In this document: piece after piece, positions 1-8,464 of the stretch
Position numbering within the stretch: the first letter of the stretch is position 1
Layout: each line of letters starts with the position of its first letter
Assembly: GCF_026586805.1 (NCBI RefSeq)
Contig: NZ_JAPFHA010000028.1
Coordinates: 1-48,623, forward strand
Direction of reading: 5' to 3'
DNA from: Niveibacterium sp. 24ML
GTDB lineage: Bacteria; Pseudomonadota; Gammaproteobacteria; Burkholderiales; Rhodocyclaceae
DNA: 48,623 bases
Made by a program: the position numbers and the translations under genes
Notes under the pieces: model-generated
The model's input: the letters and a program-made list of their open reading frames with translations, nothing else
What the model was told of the DNA's origin: nothing
The model's database searches: none

Positions 1-39
1 CCCAGAGTCGTCAAGAACCGAGCACACAAATTTCCGACG

Positions 40-75
40 AAAAAAATGCCAGACAGCGGTTAACTGACTGGCATT
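40..75 (-). terminator. Rho-independent terminator of phoU
   Basis: Read on the minus strand, an 8-bp stem (AATGCCAG / CTGGCATT, plus-strand positions 45-52 and 68-75) is followed by a run of seven T. It lies 36 bases past the phoU stop, so it should end the rpiA-phoU transcript. Confidence 0.8.
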
Positions 76-110
76 GGGCTCCAGGCCGCCCTTTTTTCTG
101 ATGCCTTGCT

Positions 111-788
111 TCAGGCTTTTGGCGTTTTGTTGTGGCGAACATCTTCGCCACGCGCCATGTAGTACACATACTGGGCCATGTTCTTGGCGTGGTCGCCGAT
201 GCGCTCGAGCGCCTTGGCCACGAAGATGATGTCGATGCCGCCGGAGATCGTGCGCGGGTCTTCCATCATGAAGGTGATGACCTGTCGCATGACGCCCTTG
301 AATTCGGCATCGATCTGCTTGTCAGCGCGCACCACGGCATCGGCGGCATCGGTGTCCATGCGAGCGAAGGCGTCCAGCGCGTTGCGCACTTCCGCAATGG
401 CCATTTCAGCCATGTGCGAGAGCTGAACACGCGGCACAGCCAGCGCACCGCCGTGGATGGCCTTTGCCATCTTGGCGATTTTCTTGGCTTCGTCGCCGAT
501 CCGCTCAAGGTCGGTGATCGCTTTGAGCACTGCGGAAATGAGGCGGAGGTCGATTGCGGCAGGCTGACGCTTGGCGATCACCTGGGTACACAGTTCGTCC
601 AGCGCCATTTCGAGTGCATTGACGCGGTGGTCGTCTTCAATCACGCGCTCGATCAGGTTCTGGTCACCTTCGACCAGGCCCTCGATTGCACGGGTAATCT
701 GCTGTTCGACAAGCCCGCCCATCTCCATCACATGGGTGCGAATGCTTTCGAGTTCGACGTCGAACTGCTTGGATGTGTGTTCGCTCAT
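111..788 (-). CDS. phoU: Phosphate signalling complex protein PhoU
   Basis: PhoU is a cytoplasmic helical protein that links the Pst phosphate transporter to the PhoR/PhoB two-component system and keeps the Pho regulon off when phosphate is plentiful. The 225-residue product has the family length and the two tandem PhoU three-helix repeats. The metal-binding signature LERIGDEAKKIA (residues 94-105) recurs as LERIGDHAKNMA (194-205). The gene lies 48 bases downstream of rpiA on the same strand and ends at a clear terminator. The pst transporter genes are not in the window, so here phoU is separated from its usual pstSCAB partners, at least on this side. Identity is certain; the effect of its position next to a candidate phospholipid-remodelling operon is inference. 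Confidence 0.96.
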   Translation of the reverse strand: MSEHTSKQFDVELESIRTHVMEMGGLVEQQITRAIEGLVEGDQNLIERVIEDDHRVNALEMALDELCTQVIAKRQPAAIDLRLISAVLKAITDLERIGDEAKKIAKMAKAIHGGALAVPRVQLSHMAEMAIAEVRNALDAFARMDTDAADAVVRADKQIDAEFKGVMRQVITFMMEDPRTISGGIDIIFVAKALERIGDHAKNMAQYVYYMARGEDVRHNKTPKA

Positions 789-836
789 GCCTCAATCCTT
801 TCAAGCCTAACCCGCAGAGGTTACGCGCAGTTCATT

Positions 837-1511
837 TCAAGTACGTGACAGTCGTTCGACACCATCGGGGCCGCCGATCAACAGCAGATCGACGCGACGA
901 CGCGCAAACAGTCCGCTGGTCACCACGCCGGTGATGTGGTCGATCTCGCTTTCGAGGGCTACCGGGTCAACGATAGCCAAACCATGCACGTCCAGGATGA
1001 CATTACCGTTATCGGTTATCACGCCCTCACGCCAGCGCGGCTCGCCACCTAGCGCACGCAAGGCACGCGCCACTTGCTCGCGTGCCATCGGAATGACTTC
1101 GACCGGAAGCGGAAACTTGCCGAGCACCGGCACTTTCTTGCTGGCATCGGCAATGCAGACGAATTCGCGTGCCACTGCAGCAACGATCTTCTCGCGCGTC
1201 AGGGCCGCCCCGCCCCCCTTGATGGCGTGCAGGCCACCATCGACTTCGTCCGCGCCGTCGACATAGATCGGGATCTCACTCACGGTATTGAGATCGAGCA
1301 CCGGAATGCCGATCGACTCCAGCCGCCTGCTGCTCGCTTCAGAGCTGGAAACGGCACCGACAAAGCGCGACTTGATCGGCGCGAGGGCGTCAATGAAAAG
1401 GTTGGCGGTCGATCCGGTGCCAACACCGAGCACGCAGCCGGCGGGGGCATGGGCAGCGACATAGTCGGCCGCAGCCTGAGCAACGAGTTGTTTGAGCTGA
1501 TCCTGGTTCAT
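837..1511 (-). CDS. rpiA: Ribose-5-phosphate isomerase A
   Basis: Interconverts ribose 5-phosphate and ribulose 5-phosphate in the non-oxidative pentose phosphate pathway; where RuBisCO is present it also feeds the Calvin cycle. The 224-residue protein has the RpiA motifs in order: the phosphate-binding [12 protein letters not shown] (29-40), DGADEVD (85-91) and [11 protein letters not shown] (98-108), which carries the catalytic glutamate. The ATG at 1511 is the only sensible start. It is probably the first gene of an rpiA-phoU transcript. Its product supplies the substrate of the phosphoribulokinase encoded about 14 kb away, but nothing in the sequence shows that the two are co-regulated. 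Confidence 0.97.
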   Translation of the reverse strand: MNQDQLKQLVAQAAADYVAAHAPAGCVLGVGTGSTANLFIDALAPIKSRFVGAVSSSEASSRRLESIGIPVLDLNTVSEIPIYVDGADEVDGGLHAIKGGGAALTREKIVAAVAREFVCIADASKKVPVLGKFPLPVEVIPMAREQVARALRALGGEPRWREGVITDNGNVILDVHGLAIVDPVALESEIDHITGVVTSGLFARRRVDLLLIGGPDGVERLSRT

Positions 1512-1545
1512 GGTCTGGCTTGAGTAAGACTGCGATCGGAGCGTA

Positions 1546-1551
1546 ATTGTA
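1546..1551 (-). promoter_or_regulatory. Candidate -10 box for rpiA-phoU
   Basis: TACAAT on the minus strand, 34 bases upstream of the rpiA ATG. No good -35 hexamer is seen at 16-18 bases, so this is only a plausible sigma-70 -10 element. Confidence 0.3.
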
Positions 1552-1604
1552 GCGAAGTCACATCGTCATGCCCCTGCAACACGCGGCCCGGATGATCCGC
1601 CGCC

Positions 1605-2384
1605 ATGCCGCGCGTGCGAACCCTCTTCCTCTCCGATATCCACCTCGGAACCCGCGCCTGCCAGGCCGAGCAATTGCTCGACTTCCTGCGCGAACACCCC
1701 GCCGACAAGGTGTTTCTGATCGGCGACATCATTGACTTCTGGGCGATGAGCCGCAGCATTCACTGGAGCGCCGCGCAGAACACGGTGGTGCAAAAACTGC
1801 TGCGACGCGCCCGCCACGGGGAAGAGATCATCTTCATCCCCGGCAATCACGACGAAGCCCTGCGCGATTACTGCGGCACGGTGTTCGGCGATGTCAGGGT
1901 GGAACACGAACATGTGCACACCACCGCCGACGGCCGCCGCTTCCTGCTGGTGCACGGCGACGAGTTCGACCAGGTCACGCGTTACCACAAGTGGGTCGCC
2001 GTGCTCGGTGACATGTCCTACACGCTCCTGGTACGGCTCAACATCGCGCTGTCATACATCCGCCGCAAACTGGGCATATCCGGTTACTGGTCGCTGGCCG
2101 GATACGCGAAGCGGCGCGTCAAGACGGCGCTGCAGTTCATCTTCGATTTTGAAGAGTCGGTGATCCACGCCGCGCGCGAACGCAATCTGGATGGCGTGAT
2201 CTGCGGCCACATCCACTGGGCAGCGATCCGGCAAGTCGACGGCCTGACCTATGTGAACTGCGGCGATTGGGTCGACTCCTGCACCGGCATCGTCGAACAC
2301 CTGGACGGCCGACTTGAACTGGTGACCTGGCAAAGGCCAGCCACCAACGCGCTGCCAAGCCCCGACTTACTGGAGAAAGCCTGA
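1605..2384 (+). CDS. COG2908 metallophosphoesterase, possible PlcP-type phospholipase C
   Basis: Calcineurin-like metallophosphoesterase of 259 residues with the full metal-binding set: DIHLG (11-15), GDIID (40-44), GNHDE (80-84), HGDEFD (117-122) and GHIHW (201-205). COG2908 holds LpxH (UDP-2,3-diacylglucosamine hydrolase of lipid A synthesis) and also PlcP, the phospholipase C that turns phospholipids into diacylglycerol during phosphate starvation in Sinorhizobium and marine bacteria. The TGA directly abuts the start of a glycosyltransferase gene, followed by dgkA and another glycosyltransferase. This context fits PlcP (paired with a diacylglycerol glycosyltransferase) better than LpxH, which normally sits elsewhere. 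No convincing Pho box was found in the 93 bases upstream. The fold is certain; the substrate is inference. Confidence 0.85.
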   Translation: MPRVRTLFLSDIHLGTRACQAEQLLDFLREHPADKVFLIGDIIDFWAMSRSIHWSAAQNTVVQKLLRRARHGEEIIFIPGNHDEALRDYCGTVFGDVRVEHEHVHTTADGRRFLLVHGDEFDQVTRYHKWVAVLGDMSYTLLVRLNIALSYIRRKLGISGYWSLAGYAKRRVKTALQFIFDFEESVIHAARERNLDGVICGHIHWAAIRQVDGLTYVNCGDWVDSCTGIVEHLDGRLELVTWQRPATNALPSPDLLEKA

Positions 2385-3596
2385 GTGATGCGCGTACTGA
2401 TGGTTTCTGACGTGTATTTTCCGCGTGTCAACGGCGTATCCACCGCCATCGACACCCACCGCCGCGGCCTGCCGCAACATGGCGTCGAAGTCGAACTGGT
2501 GGTGCCGCGCTACGAAGATGAATCGGGCGAGCCCGGCATTACCCGCCTGCCCGGCTGGCGCGTACCGGGTGACCCGGAAGATCGCTTCGTGGCCCCGCAC
2601 CGGGTCCGCAGCGCGGTCATGAAGGCCGCCGCACAAGCCGACCTGATCCACATCCAGACCCCCTTCGCCGCGCACTACGCCGGGCTGGCGGCAGCGCGCA
2701 GATTCAATCTGCCGGTGGTCGCCACCTACCACACGCTGTTCGAGGAATACCTCCATCTTTACGCACCGATGCTGCCCGAATCGTGGCTGCGCGGCCTCGC
2801 GCGCAGGCTCTCGCGCAGCCAGTGCAACGCGCTTGACGCAACCATCGTGCCCTCGCACGCGATGGCCCAGCGCCTGCGCGAATACGGCATCACCGCACCG
2901 CTTCAGGTGTTGCCAACCGGCGTACCGGTGGGGCAGTTCTCGGTCGGCGATCGCGCCAGCCACCGCGCGCGATTCCGCGCGCGTTACCGCATTCCGCCCG
3001 ATCAGCCGGTGGCGCTGTTTGTCGGCCGCGCGGCACACGAGAAGAACATCGGCTTCCTCATCGAAGCCCTTGCGCACGCCCGCTGCACGGTGCCGGAACT
3101 CCTGCTGGTGGTCGCCGGCGAGGGGCCCGCGCTCGAATCCCTGAAAGAACGGGCGAAGGCGCTCGGGCAGGCTGATCACGTGCGCTTCATCGGCTACCTT
3201 GACCGCGCCCGCGAGTTGCCCGACTGCTACGCCGCCGCCGACCTGTTTGCGTTTGCCTCACGCACCGAAACACAGGGGCTGGTGCTGATCGAAGCCATGG
3301 CCGTCGGCCTGCCGGTTGTGGCGCTGGCCGAGATGGGGACCTGTGACTTGCTCGGCGCGCACCAGGGCGCGTTGGTGCCCCCGTGCGATGTGGGCGCCTT
3401 CGGCGATGCGATGGCGCGGCTCACAAGTGACAGCGCATTGCGCAGTCTGCTTGGCGAGCAGGCACGGGTACTCGCCCGCGACTGGTCGGACGATGCCCTC
3501 ACCGCGCGCATGGCCATGCTTTACCGCGACGTCTGCCTCGCCCACGCAACCAAGGAAAACACATGGAAAGCCCCTTCAAAGGCAAAACAGGCCTAA
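2385..3596 (+). CDS. GT4-type glycosyltransferase, possibly diacylglycerol-acting
   Basis: Retaining GT-B glycosyltransferase of about 400 residues. The N-terminal acceptor domain opens with RVLMVSDVYFPRVNGVST. The C-terminal nucleotide-sugar domain contains VGRAAHEKN and the EX7E signature (E295 to E303 within ETQGLVLIE). ETQGLVLIEAMA is the form seen in 1,2-diacylglycerol glucosyltransferases and related alpha-glycosyltransferases. The gene begins with GTG directly after the TGA of the phosphoesterase gene, with an ATG one codon later as an alternative start; translational coupling is likely. Its 3' end overlaps dgkA by 34 bases. I infer that it glycosylates diacylglycerol made by the upstream enzyme; a role in surface polysaccharide synthesis is the main alternative. 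Confidence 0.85.
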   Translation: MMRVLMVSDVYFPRVNGVSTAIDTHRRGLPQHGVEVELVVPRYEDESGEPGITRLPGWRVPGDPEDRFVAPHRVRSAVMKAAAQADLIHIQTPFAAHYAGLAAARRFNLPVVATYHTLFEEYLHLYAPMLPESWLRGLARRLSRSQCNALDATIVPSHAMAQRLREYGITAPLQVLPTGVPVGQFSVGDRASHRARFRARYRIPPDQPVALFVGRAAHEKNIGFLIEALAHARCTVPELLLVVAGEGPALESLKERAKALGQADHVRFIGYLDRARELPDCYAAADLFAFASRTETQGLVLIEAMAVGLPVVALAEMGTCDLLGAHQGALVPPCDVGAFGDAMARLTSDSALRSLLGEQARVLARDWSDDALTARMAMLYRDVCLAHATKENTWKAPSKAKQA

Positions 3597-3931
3597 GACG
3601 CCTGTGGAACGCAATGCACTACTCGATGGAAGGCTTCCGCGCCGCGTACCGGCATGAAGACGCCTTCCGGCAAGAGGTGCTGCTCGCCGCCTTGATGATC
3701 CCCGCCGCCCTGCTGCTGCCGGTGGGCATGGTCGGCCGTGCGCTGATGATTGGCAGCGTGCTGCTGGTGCTGATCGTGGAACTGCTCAATTCCGCCATTG
3801 AAGCGGCGGTCGACCGGATTTCACTCGACAGCCACACGCTTTCCAAGCGCGCCAAGGACATCGGCAGCGCCGCGGTATTCGTTGCCCTGACGAACGTTGT
3901 CCTTGTCTGGACTTGCGTACTGCTAGCCTGA
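3563..3931 (+). CDS. dgkA: Diacylglycerol kinase
   Basis: Small integral-membrane kinase that phosphorylates diacylglycerol to phosphatidic acid with ATP, returning it to phospholipid synthesis. The 122 residues match the family length, with three predicted membrane helices (about 41-57, 62-78 and 101-121). The catalytic stretch ELLNSAIEAAVDRI has E73, N76 and E80 in the spacing of the E. coli active site. A Shine-Dalgarno AAGGA lies ahead of the ATG at 3563, inside the end of the preceding glycosyltransferase gene. Placed between two glycosyltransferases and after a phospholipase-like gene, the kinase would compete with them for diacylglycerol. Family assignment is firm. Confidence 0.95.
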   Translation: MESPFKGKTGLRRLWNAMHYSMEGFRAAYRHEDAFRQEVLLAALMIPAALLLPVGMVGRALMIGSVLLVLIVELLNSAIEAAVDRISLDSHTLSKRAKDIGSAAVFVALTNVVLVWTCVLLA

Positions 3932-3940
3932 GGCCCCGCC

Positions 3941-5122
3941 ATGACCCACCCGCTGCGCATTGCCGTCGTCACGGAAACCCACCCGCCTGAAGTGAACGGC
4001 GTGGCGATGACCGTGCAACGATTGATCAACGGCATGCGCTCGCGCGGCCACCGCATCACCGTGGTGAGGCCGCGGCAGCAGCGCCGCGAAACCCCGCTGG
4101 CCGACGAGTGGCTGGTCGGCGGCCTGCCGCTGCCGGGCTACCCTGGCCTGCGCTTCGGGCTGCCGGCGCGGGGTTATCTGCAGCGCGGCTGGGAGGCACT
4201 GCGGCCCGATGCCATTCACGTCGTCACCGAAGGCCCGCTCGGCTGGTCGGCGATCCAGGCGGCGCGAAAGCTGGGTATTCCGGTGAGCTCGGGCTATCAC
4301 ACCAACTTCGACCGCTATTCGCGCCACTACGGCGCCGGCGTGCTCAAACCGGCCATCGGGCGCTGGCTGCGCCACTTCCACCGCAGCGCCGACGCAACCC
4401 TGGTGCCCACGCCCGAACTGGCCGCCAGCCTGGGGGCGCAAGGCATCCCCGGCGTCGGCGTGGTGGGGCGCGGGGTTGATACCGAGCTGTTTTCGCCCAT
4501 GCGGCGCGACAACAACCTGCGCGCGCGCTGGGGCGTCGCAAGCGACGGGCTGGTGGTGATGAACGTCGGCCGCCTGGCGCCAGAGAAAAACCTCGCGCTG
4601 GTGGAGGCCGCGTTTCGCCACATCGGCGCGCAGGAGCCCAAGGCCCGCATGGTGTGGGTGGGCGACGGCCCGGCCCGCGCATCGCTGGCCCGCGCGCACC
4701 CCGACCATCACTTCGCCGGCGCCCGCTACGGTGCCGATCTCGCCACGCACTACGCCTCGGCCGACCTGTTCCTCTTCCCCAGCCTCACCGAAACCTACGG
4801 CAACGTCACCGTAGAGGCGATGGCCAGCGGGCTGGCGGTACTGGCCTACGACTGCGCGGCCGCCGCATTGCTGATCCGCCACGACGAAAACGGTTGCGTG
4901 GCCCCCGAAGACGACGCCCAGGCTTTCATCCAGACAGCCTGCCGCATGGCGGGCGATTCGGCGCTGCGCGAACGCCTTGGCGAAGCCGCCCGCCGCAGCG
5001 TCTTGCCGCTCGCCTGGGAGGCGGTGGTGGCCGACTTCGAAGCAAGCCTGCGCGCCACGATCCTGCGCCACGGCGATCCACAGAACCGATCGGGCTTGGC
5101 AAAAGCCGCCGCCTCGGCTTGA
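3941..5122 (+). CDS. GT4 glycosyltransferase (alpha-mannosyltransferase-like)
   Basis: Second GT-B glycosyltransferase of the cluster, 393 residues, starting nine bases after dgkA. The N-terminus (RIAVVTETHPPEVNGVAMT) and the EX7E motif (E284 to E292 in ETYGNVTVE, followed by AMASG) match the group of MgtA/PimB-like and sulfolipid-synthase-like enzymes that transfer a sugar to lipid acceptors. It differs clearly from the first glycosyltransferase, so this is not a recent duplication; two different sugars, or two successive transfers, are plausible. Expression with the phosphoesterase, first glycosyltransferase and dgkA is very likely from the spacing. The sugar donor and acceptor cannot be read from the sequence. 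Confidence 0.85.
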   Translation: MTHPLRIAVVTETHPPEVNGVAMTVQRLINGMRSRGHRITVVRPRQQRRETPLADEWLVGGLPLPGYPGLRFGLPARGYLQRGWEALRPDAIHVVTEGPLGWSAIQAARKLGIPVSSGYHTNFDRYSRHYGAGVLKPAIGRWLRHFHRSADATLVPTPELAASLGAQGIPGVGVVGRGVDTELFSPMRRDNNLRARWGVASDGLVVMNVGRLAPEKNLALVEAAFRHIGAQEPKARMVWVGDGPARASLARAHPDHHFAGARYGADLATHYASADLFLFPSLTETYGNVTVEAMASGLAVLAYDCAAAALLIRHDENGCVAPEDDAQAFIQTACRMAGDSALRERLGEAARRSVLPLAWEAVVADFEASLRATILRHGDPQNRSGLAKAAASA

Positions 5123-5153
5123 CTGAAGGTTTTCCACCTCACAGGAGTACGCA

Positions 5154-5552
5154 ATGGGCTTGCTCGATCAACTGGCTGGGCAGTTTCTGGGCGGCGGCGC
5201 AGAGGGTGGTTCAAGCCCACTACTGCAGATGGCAATGCAACTGCTTCAGAACCACGAAGGCGGATTGGGCGGCCTGCTCGCCCAATTGAACCAGGCGGGC
5301 CTCGCCGATCAGGTGAAATCGTGGGTCGGTACCGGCAGCAACCTGCCGGTTTCAGGCGATCAACTGGCTGCCGCTCTCGGGCCGGATACGCTGGGCAAGC
5401 TCGCCGGCGCGCTGGGGCTTGATCCCGGCGCTGTCTCGGAACAACTGGCCCAGGGCTTGCCGCAACTGGTAGACAAGCTGACGCCGAACGGTTCGCTCGA
5501 TGGCAGCGGCGATCTGCTCGCGCAGGGGCTGAGCGCCCTCTTCCGCAGCTAA
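5154..5552 (+). CDS. YidB-family (DUF937) protein
   Basis: A 132-residue Gly/Leu-rich protein beginning GLLDQLAGQFLGGG, with no signal peptide. The repeated short helical blocks (LLQMAMQLLQ, LGGLLAQLNQAGL, VKSWVGTG, LGPDTLGKLAGALG, LDPGAVSEQLAQGLPQLVDKL, GDLLAQGLSALF) are typical of YidB-like proteins, whose function is unknown. A good Shine-Dalgarno (CAGGAG) precedes the ATG. It follows the second glycosyltransferase by 31 bases and may be cotranscribed with it. A hairpin without a T-run follows the stop. Confidence 0.85.
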   Translation: MGLLDQLAGQFLGGGAEGGSSPLLQMAMQLLQNHEGGLGGLLAQLNQAGLADQVKSWVGTGSNLPVSGDQLAAALGPDTLGKLAGALGLDPGAVSEQLAQGLPQLVDKLTPNGSLDGSGDLLAQGLSALFRS

Positions 5553-5566
5553 ACGCTTGCAGTACC

Positions 5567-5588
5567 GGCCTCTGTCAAGGCAGAGGCC
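5567..5588 (+). terminator. Hairpin after the YidB-like gene
   Basis: Perfect 8-bp stem GGCCTCTG / CAGAGGCC with loop TCAAGG, 14 bases past the stop at 5552. There is no T-run after it, so it could be a weak terminator or an mRNA 3'-end stabiliser. Confidence 0.4.
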
Positions 5589-5706
5589 GCTCAAGTGCAG
5601 CAGATAGTTGTCGTTTCTGTAGTATTCGCTACTTCACGACCTATTGCGCTGTCATGGCCCCTGGATTCCACCTCGCCCATCCCTGCTTACTCGAGCGACG
5701 GCTCCA

Positions 5707-7521
5707 ATGACAAGCTGGGTGCTCCTTGCCTTCGTCATCGGCCTGCCCATCGCGTTCTGGCTGGGCGCGCGCCGTGCCGACAAGGCCATGCTGCGCGAAC
5801 GTGAAGAAACCGAAGATTCGCGCACCTCGGCACTCGCCGCGCTGGCCCAGACGCGCCTGCTGCAGGCCCACCAGCAGGCATTGATGGACAGCATCGACGA
5901 CCTGGCCTGGCTCAAGGATCGCGACTGCCGCTTCAAACTGGTCAACCGCAAATTCGCCGATGTGTTCGGGAGCGCACCGGCATCGCTGGTCGGCAAGACC
6001 GATTACGACCTGTCCCCCCCCGAGATGGCCGCCCACTACCAGGCGCATGACCGCATGGTGATGGAGACCCGACAAGTTGCGCGCTACGAAGAAGAGATTC
6101 ACCGCGAGAACGGCGAGATCGGCTGGGCGGAAACCATCAAGGTGCCGGTGTTCGGCGAAAACGGCGAAGTCGTCGGCACCGCCGGCATTGCGCGTGACAT
6201 CACGCTGCAAAAACGCTACCAGCGCGAAGTGGAGTTCCTCGCGCAGCACGATCCGCTGACCGGGCTTTACAACCGCCGCCATCTCGAAGACCAGTTCGAA
6301 GTCTTCGCCGCAAGCCACACGCGCTTTGCCGCGCTCTTCCTGGATCTGGACAATTTCAAGCTGATCAACGATACCGACGGCCATTCGGTGGGCGACGAAC
6401 TGCTGCGGCAACTGGCCGCGCGCCTCAAGGGCGAAACCGGCCGCAACGATCTGCTCGTGCGCCTGGGCGGCGACGAGTTCCTGCTGCTCTCGCCACTTGG
6501 GTCCGACAGCCCGGACGCGCTGGACGACCTCGCCGGCCGTATCGAAACCGCAATCGGCACGCCTTACGAAATCGGCAGCGTGAAGTACACGGTTTCCAGC
6601 AGCATCGGCATCGCGGTGTATCCCGAGCACGGCAACGATCGGCAAACACTGATCAAGCATGCCGACATCGCGATGTACGAGGCCAAGAAGAAAGGCCGCA
6701 ACCGCATCTGCTGGTTCGAAGAAGCGCTCGCCAGCGAAACGGTTGAACAACGCCGGATCGAGTTGCGCATTCGCGAGGCGCTCAAGGAGAAGGCTTTCGA
6801 TCTGCACTACCAGCCGGTGGCTGACACGCAGACCGCGCGCATCGTTGGAGCAGAGGCGCTGCTTCGCCTGCGCGATAGCCACGGCGCGCCGATACCGCCC
6901 GCCCGCTTCATCCCGGTTGCCGAGCAGACCGGCCTGATCGAAGCCGTCGGCGAGTGGGTGCTCGATACCGGGCTGCGGCAGCTCGCTGCCTGGCGCGCTG
7001 CGGGGCACCTGAACTTCCGCCTTGCGATCAACATTTCCGGCACCCACTTCACCAGCCCGCACTTTGTCGAACGCCTGGCGGCACGGCTGCGCGAAACCAA
7101 CGTGCCGGGCAGCGCGCTGGAACTGGAGCTGACCGAAGGCGTGCTGATGGCCGACGCCGACGCCAACATCTCGACCCTGGCGCGGATCGCGGCGCTCGGC
7201 GTTGCGCTGGCGGTAGACGATTTCGGCACCGGCTACTCAAGCCTCGCCTATCTCAAGCAGTTGCCGATCCATCGCCTGAAGATCGACCGCAGCTTCGTCA
7301 AGGGCCTGCCGGTGCATCCGGGCGATATCGCGATCACCCGCTCGATCCTCCACCTGGCGCAGACCTTCGGTTTCGAAGTCACCGCCGAAGGCGTTGAAAC
7401 GCGCGAACAGCTTGAATTCCTGCGTGAGGCCGGCTGCCCGACCGTTCAAGGCTTCTACTTCAGCCCGGCACGCAGCGCCGCAGACTTCGAAGTGTTTTTC
7501 GACCCGCCCCGCGAATCGTGA
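5707..7521 (+). CDS. Membrane-anchored PAS-GGDEF-EAL protein
   Basis: Cyclic-di-GMP signalling protein of about 604 residues. One N-terminal membrane helix (VLLAFVIGLPIAFWLG) is followed by a PAS domain (about 60-170), a GGDEF domain with RLGGDEF (GGDEF at 254-258) and an EAL domain with the signature at 383-385. The EAL catalytic residues look complete: NIS, ELTEG, DDFGTGYSS, LKID, AEGVE and the final VQGFYFS. The GGDEF motif is intact too, but the inhibitory RxxD site five residues ahead reads GRND, so product inhibition is probably lost. Both synthesis and hydrolysis of c-di-GMP are possible. I chose the ATG at 5707 because an upstream in-frame TTG at 5644 would add 21 unrelated residues before the membrane helix. 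Its stop overlaps the next gene's GTG. Confidence 0.93.
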   Translation: MTSWVLLAFVIGLPIAFWLGARRADKAMLREREETEDSRTSALAALAQTRLLQAHQQALMDSIDDLAWLKDRDCRFKLVNRKFADVFGSAPASLVGKTDYDLSPPEMAAHYQAHDRMVMETRQVARYEEEIHRENGEIGWAETIKVPVFGENGEVVGTAGIARDITLQKRYQREVEFLAQHDPLTGLYNRRHLEDQFEVFAASHTRFAALFLDLDNFKLINDTDGHSVGDELLRQLAARLKGETGRNDLLVRLGGDEFLLLSPLGSDSPDALDDLAGRIETAIGTPYEIGSVKYTVSSSIGIAVYPEHGNDRQTLIKHADIAMYEAKKKGRNRICWFEEALASETVEQRRIELRIREALKEKAFDLHYQPVADTQTARIVGAEALLRLRDSHGAPIPPARFIPVAEQTGLIEAVGEWVLDTGLRQLAAWRAAGHLNFRLAINISGTHFTSPHFVERLAARLRETNVPGSALELELTEGVLMADADANISTLARIAALGVALAVDDFGTGYSSLAYLKQLPIHRLKIDRSFVKGLPVHPGDIAITRSILHLAQTFGFEVTAEGVETREQLEFLREAGCPTVQGFYFSPARSAADFEVFFDPPRES

Positions 7522-8444
7522 AGCTCGCCGCCTTTGCCGCCTGCCTGCCCCACGACAGCCTCGCGGGCGCGCTCGATTACCTCGCCACGCATCAGATCCA
7601 CGCCCTTGAACTGGGCGTTGGCGGATACCCCGGCACCCGCCATGCCAACGCGCAGCAACTGGCCAGCAGCGAAAGCGCCCGCAGCGCCTTGCTCGACGCC
7701 TGTCGCGCGCGGAGCATCGAGATCATGGCGCTGTCGTGCCACGGCAACCCCTTGCACCCGGACCACGCACTGGCCTCCGCCCACGATCGCGACTTTCGCG
7801 CCGCCCTGGAAGCCGCCAACGCGCTCGAAGTGCCGGTGGTGGTGGGGTTCTCCGGCCAACCCGGCACCGGCGGCGTGCTCAACTGGCCGGTGATCGGCTG
7901 GCCGCAGGAATACGCCGACCAGTACGAACGGCAATGGCAGGAACACCTGATCCCGTACTGGCAACCGATCGCAGCGCGCGCGCAGGAACTGGGCGTGAAG
8001 ATCGCGCTGGAGCTGCACGGCGGCTTCGCGGTGCACTCACCCGCCACGCTGCGCCGCCTGCGCGAGGCATGCGGGCCGGCGATCGGCGCCAACATCGACC
8101 CGAGCCACCTGTGGTGGCAGCGCATCGACCCGGCACGCGCCATCGCGCGACTCGGCGCAGCGGTGTTTCACTTCCACCTGAAGGACGTCTGCTTCCGCGA
8201 CGGCGCGCTGGACGACCTGGGCATTCTCGACTGCACCCCGCACGCCCGCATGGATGAGCGCGCCTGGTACTTCGCCCCGCCCGGCGAGGGCCACGACGCC
8301 GCCTGCTGGCAAGGCATTCTGGATGCGCTCAGGGCCATCGACTATCGCGGCGCGCTGTCGATCGAACACGAAGGCTACGCCCCGGCGAGCGAAGCAATCG
8401 GCGCCACCGCCCGCTGGATGCGCGGGCTCAAGCAGGTCGACTGA
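7518..8444 (+). CDS. Sugar phosphate isomerase/epimerase-like TIM-barrel protein
   Basis: A 308-residue protein of the xylose isomerase-like TIM-barrel family (AP endonuclease 2 superfamily). Likely metal ligands sit at the expected strand ends: the Glu of ALELHG, the Asp of NIDPSHLWW, the His of FHLKD and the Glu of SIEHEG. Relatives act on sugars, inositols or hydroxypyruvate; the substrate here is not evident. It starts with GTG in a GTGA overlap with the GGDEF/EAL gene, implying translational coupling. An epimerase/reductase follows 20 bases later, so the two may act in one sugar pathway. Confidence 0.85.
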   Translation: MKLAAFAACLPHDSLAGALDYLATHQIHALELGVGGYPGTRHANAQQLASSESARSALLDACRARSIEIMALSCHGNPLHPDHALASAHDRDFRAALEAANALEVPVVVGFSGQPGTGGVLNWPVIGWPQEYADQYERQWQEHLIPYWQPIAARAQELGVKIALELHGGFAVHSPATLRRLREACGPAIGANIDPSHLWWQRIDPARAIARLGAAVFHFHLKDVCFRDGALDDLGILDCTPHARMDERAWYFAPPGEGHDAACWQGILDALRAIDYRGALSIEHEGYAPASEAIGATARWMRGLKQVD

Positions 8445-8464
8445 AATCAGGATCAGGAACGCGC

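Noticed and set aside
1545-1575. GTCAC/GTCAT pair as a Pho box before the phosphoesterase gene
   Set aside because: The two half sites are eight bases apart instead of the eleven-base period of a Pho box, and the match is poor.
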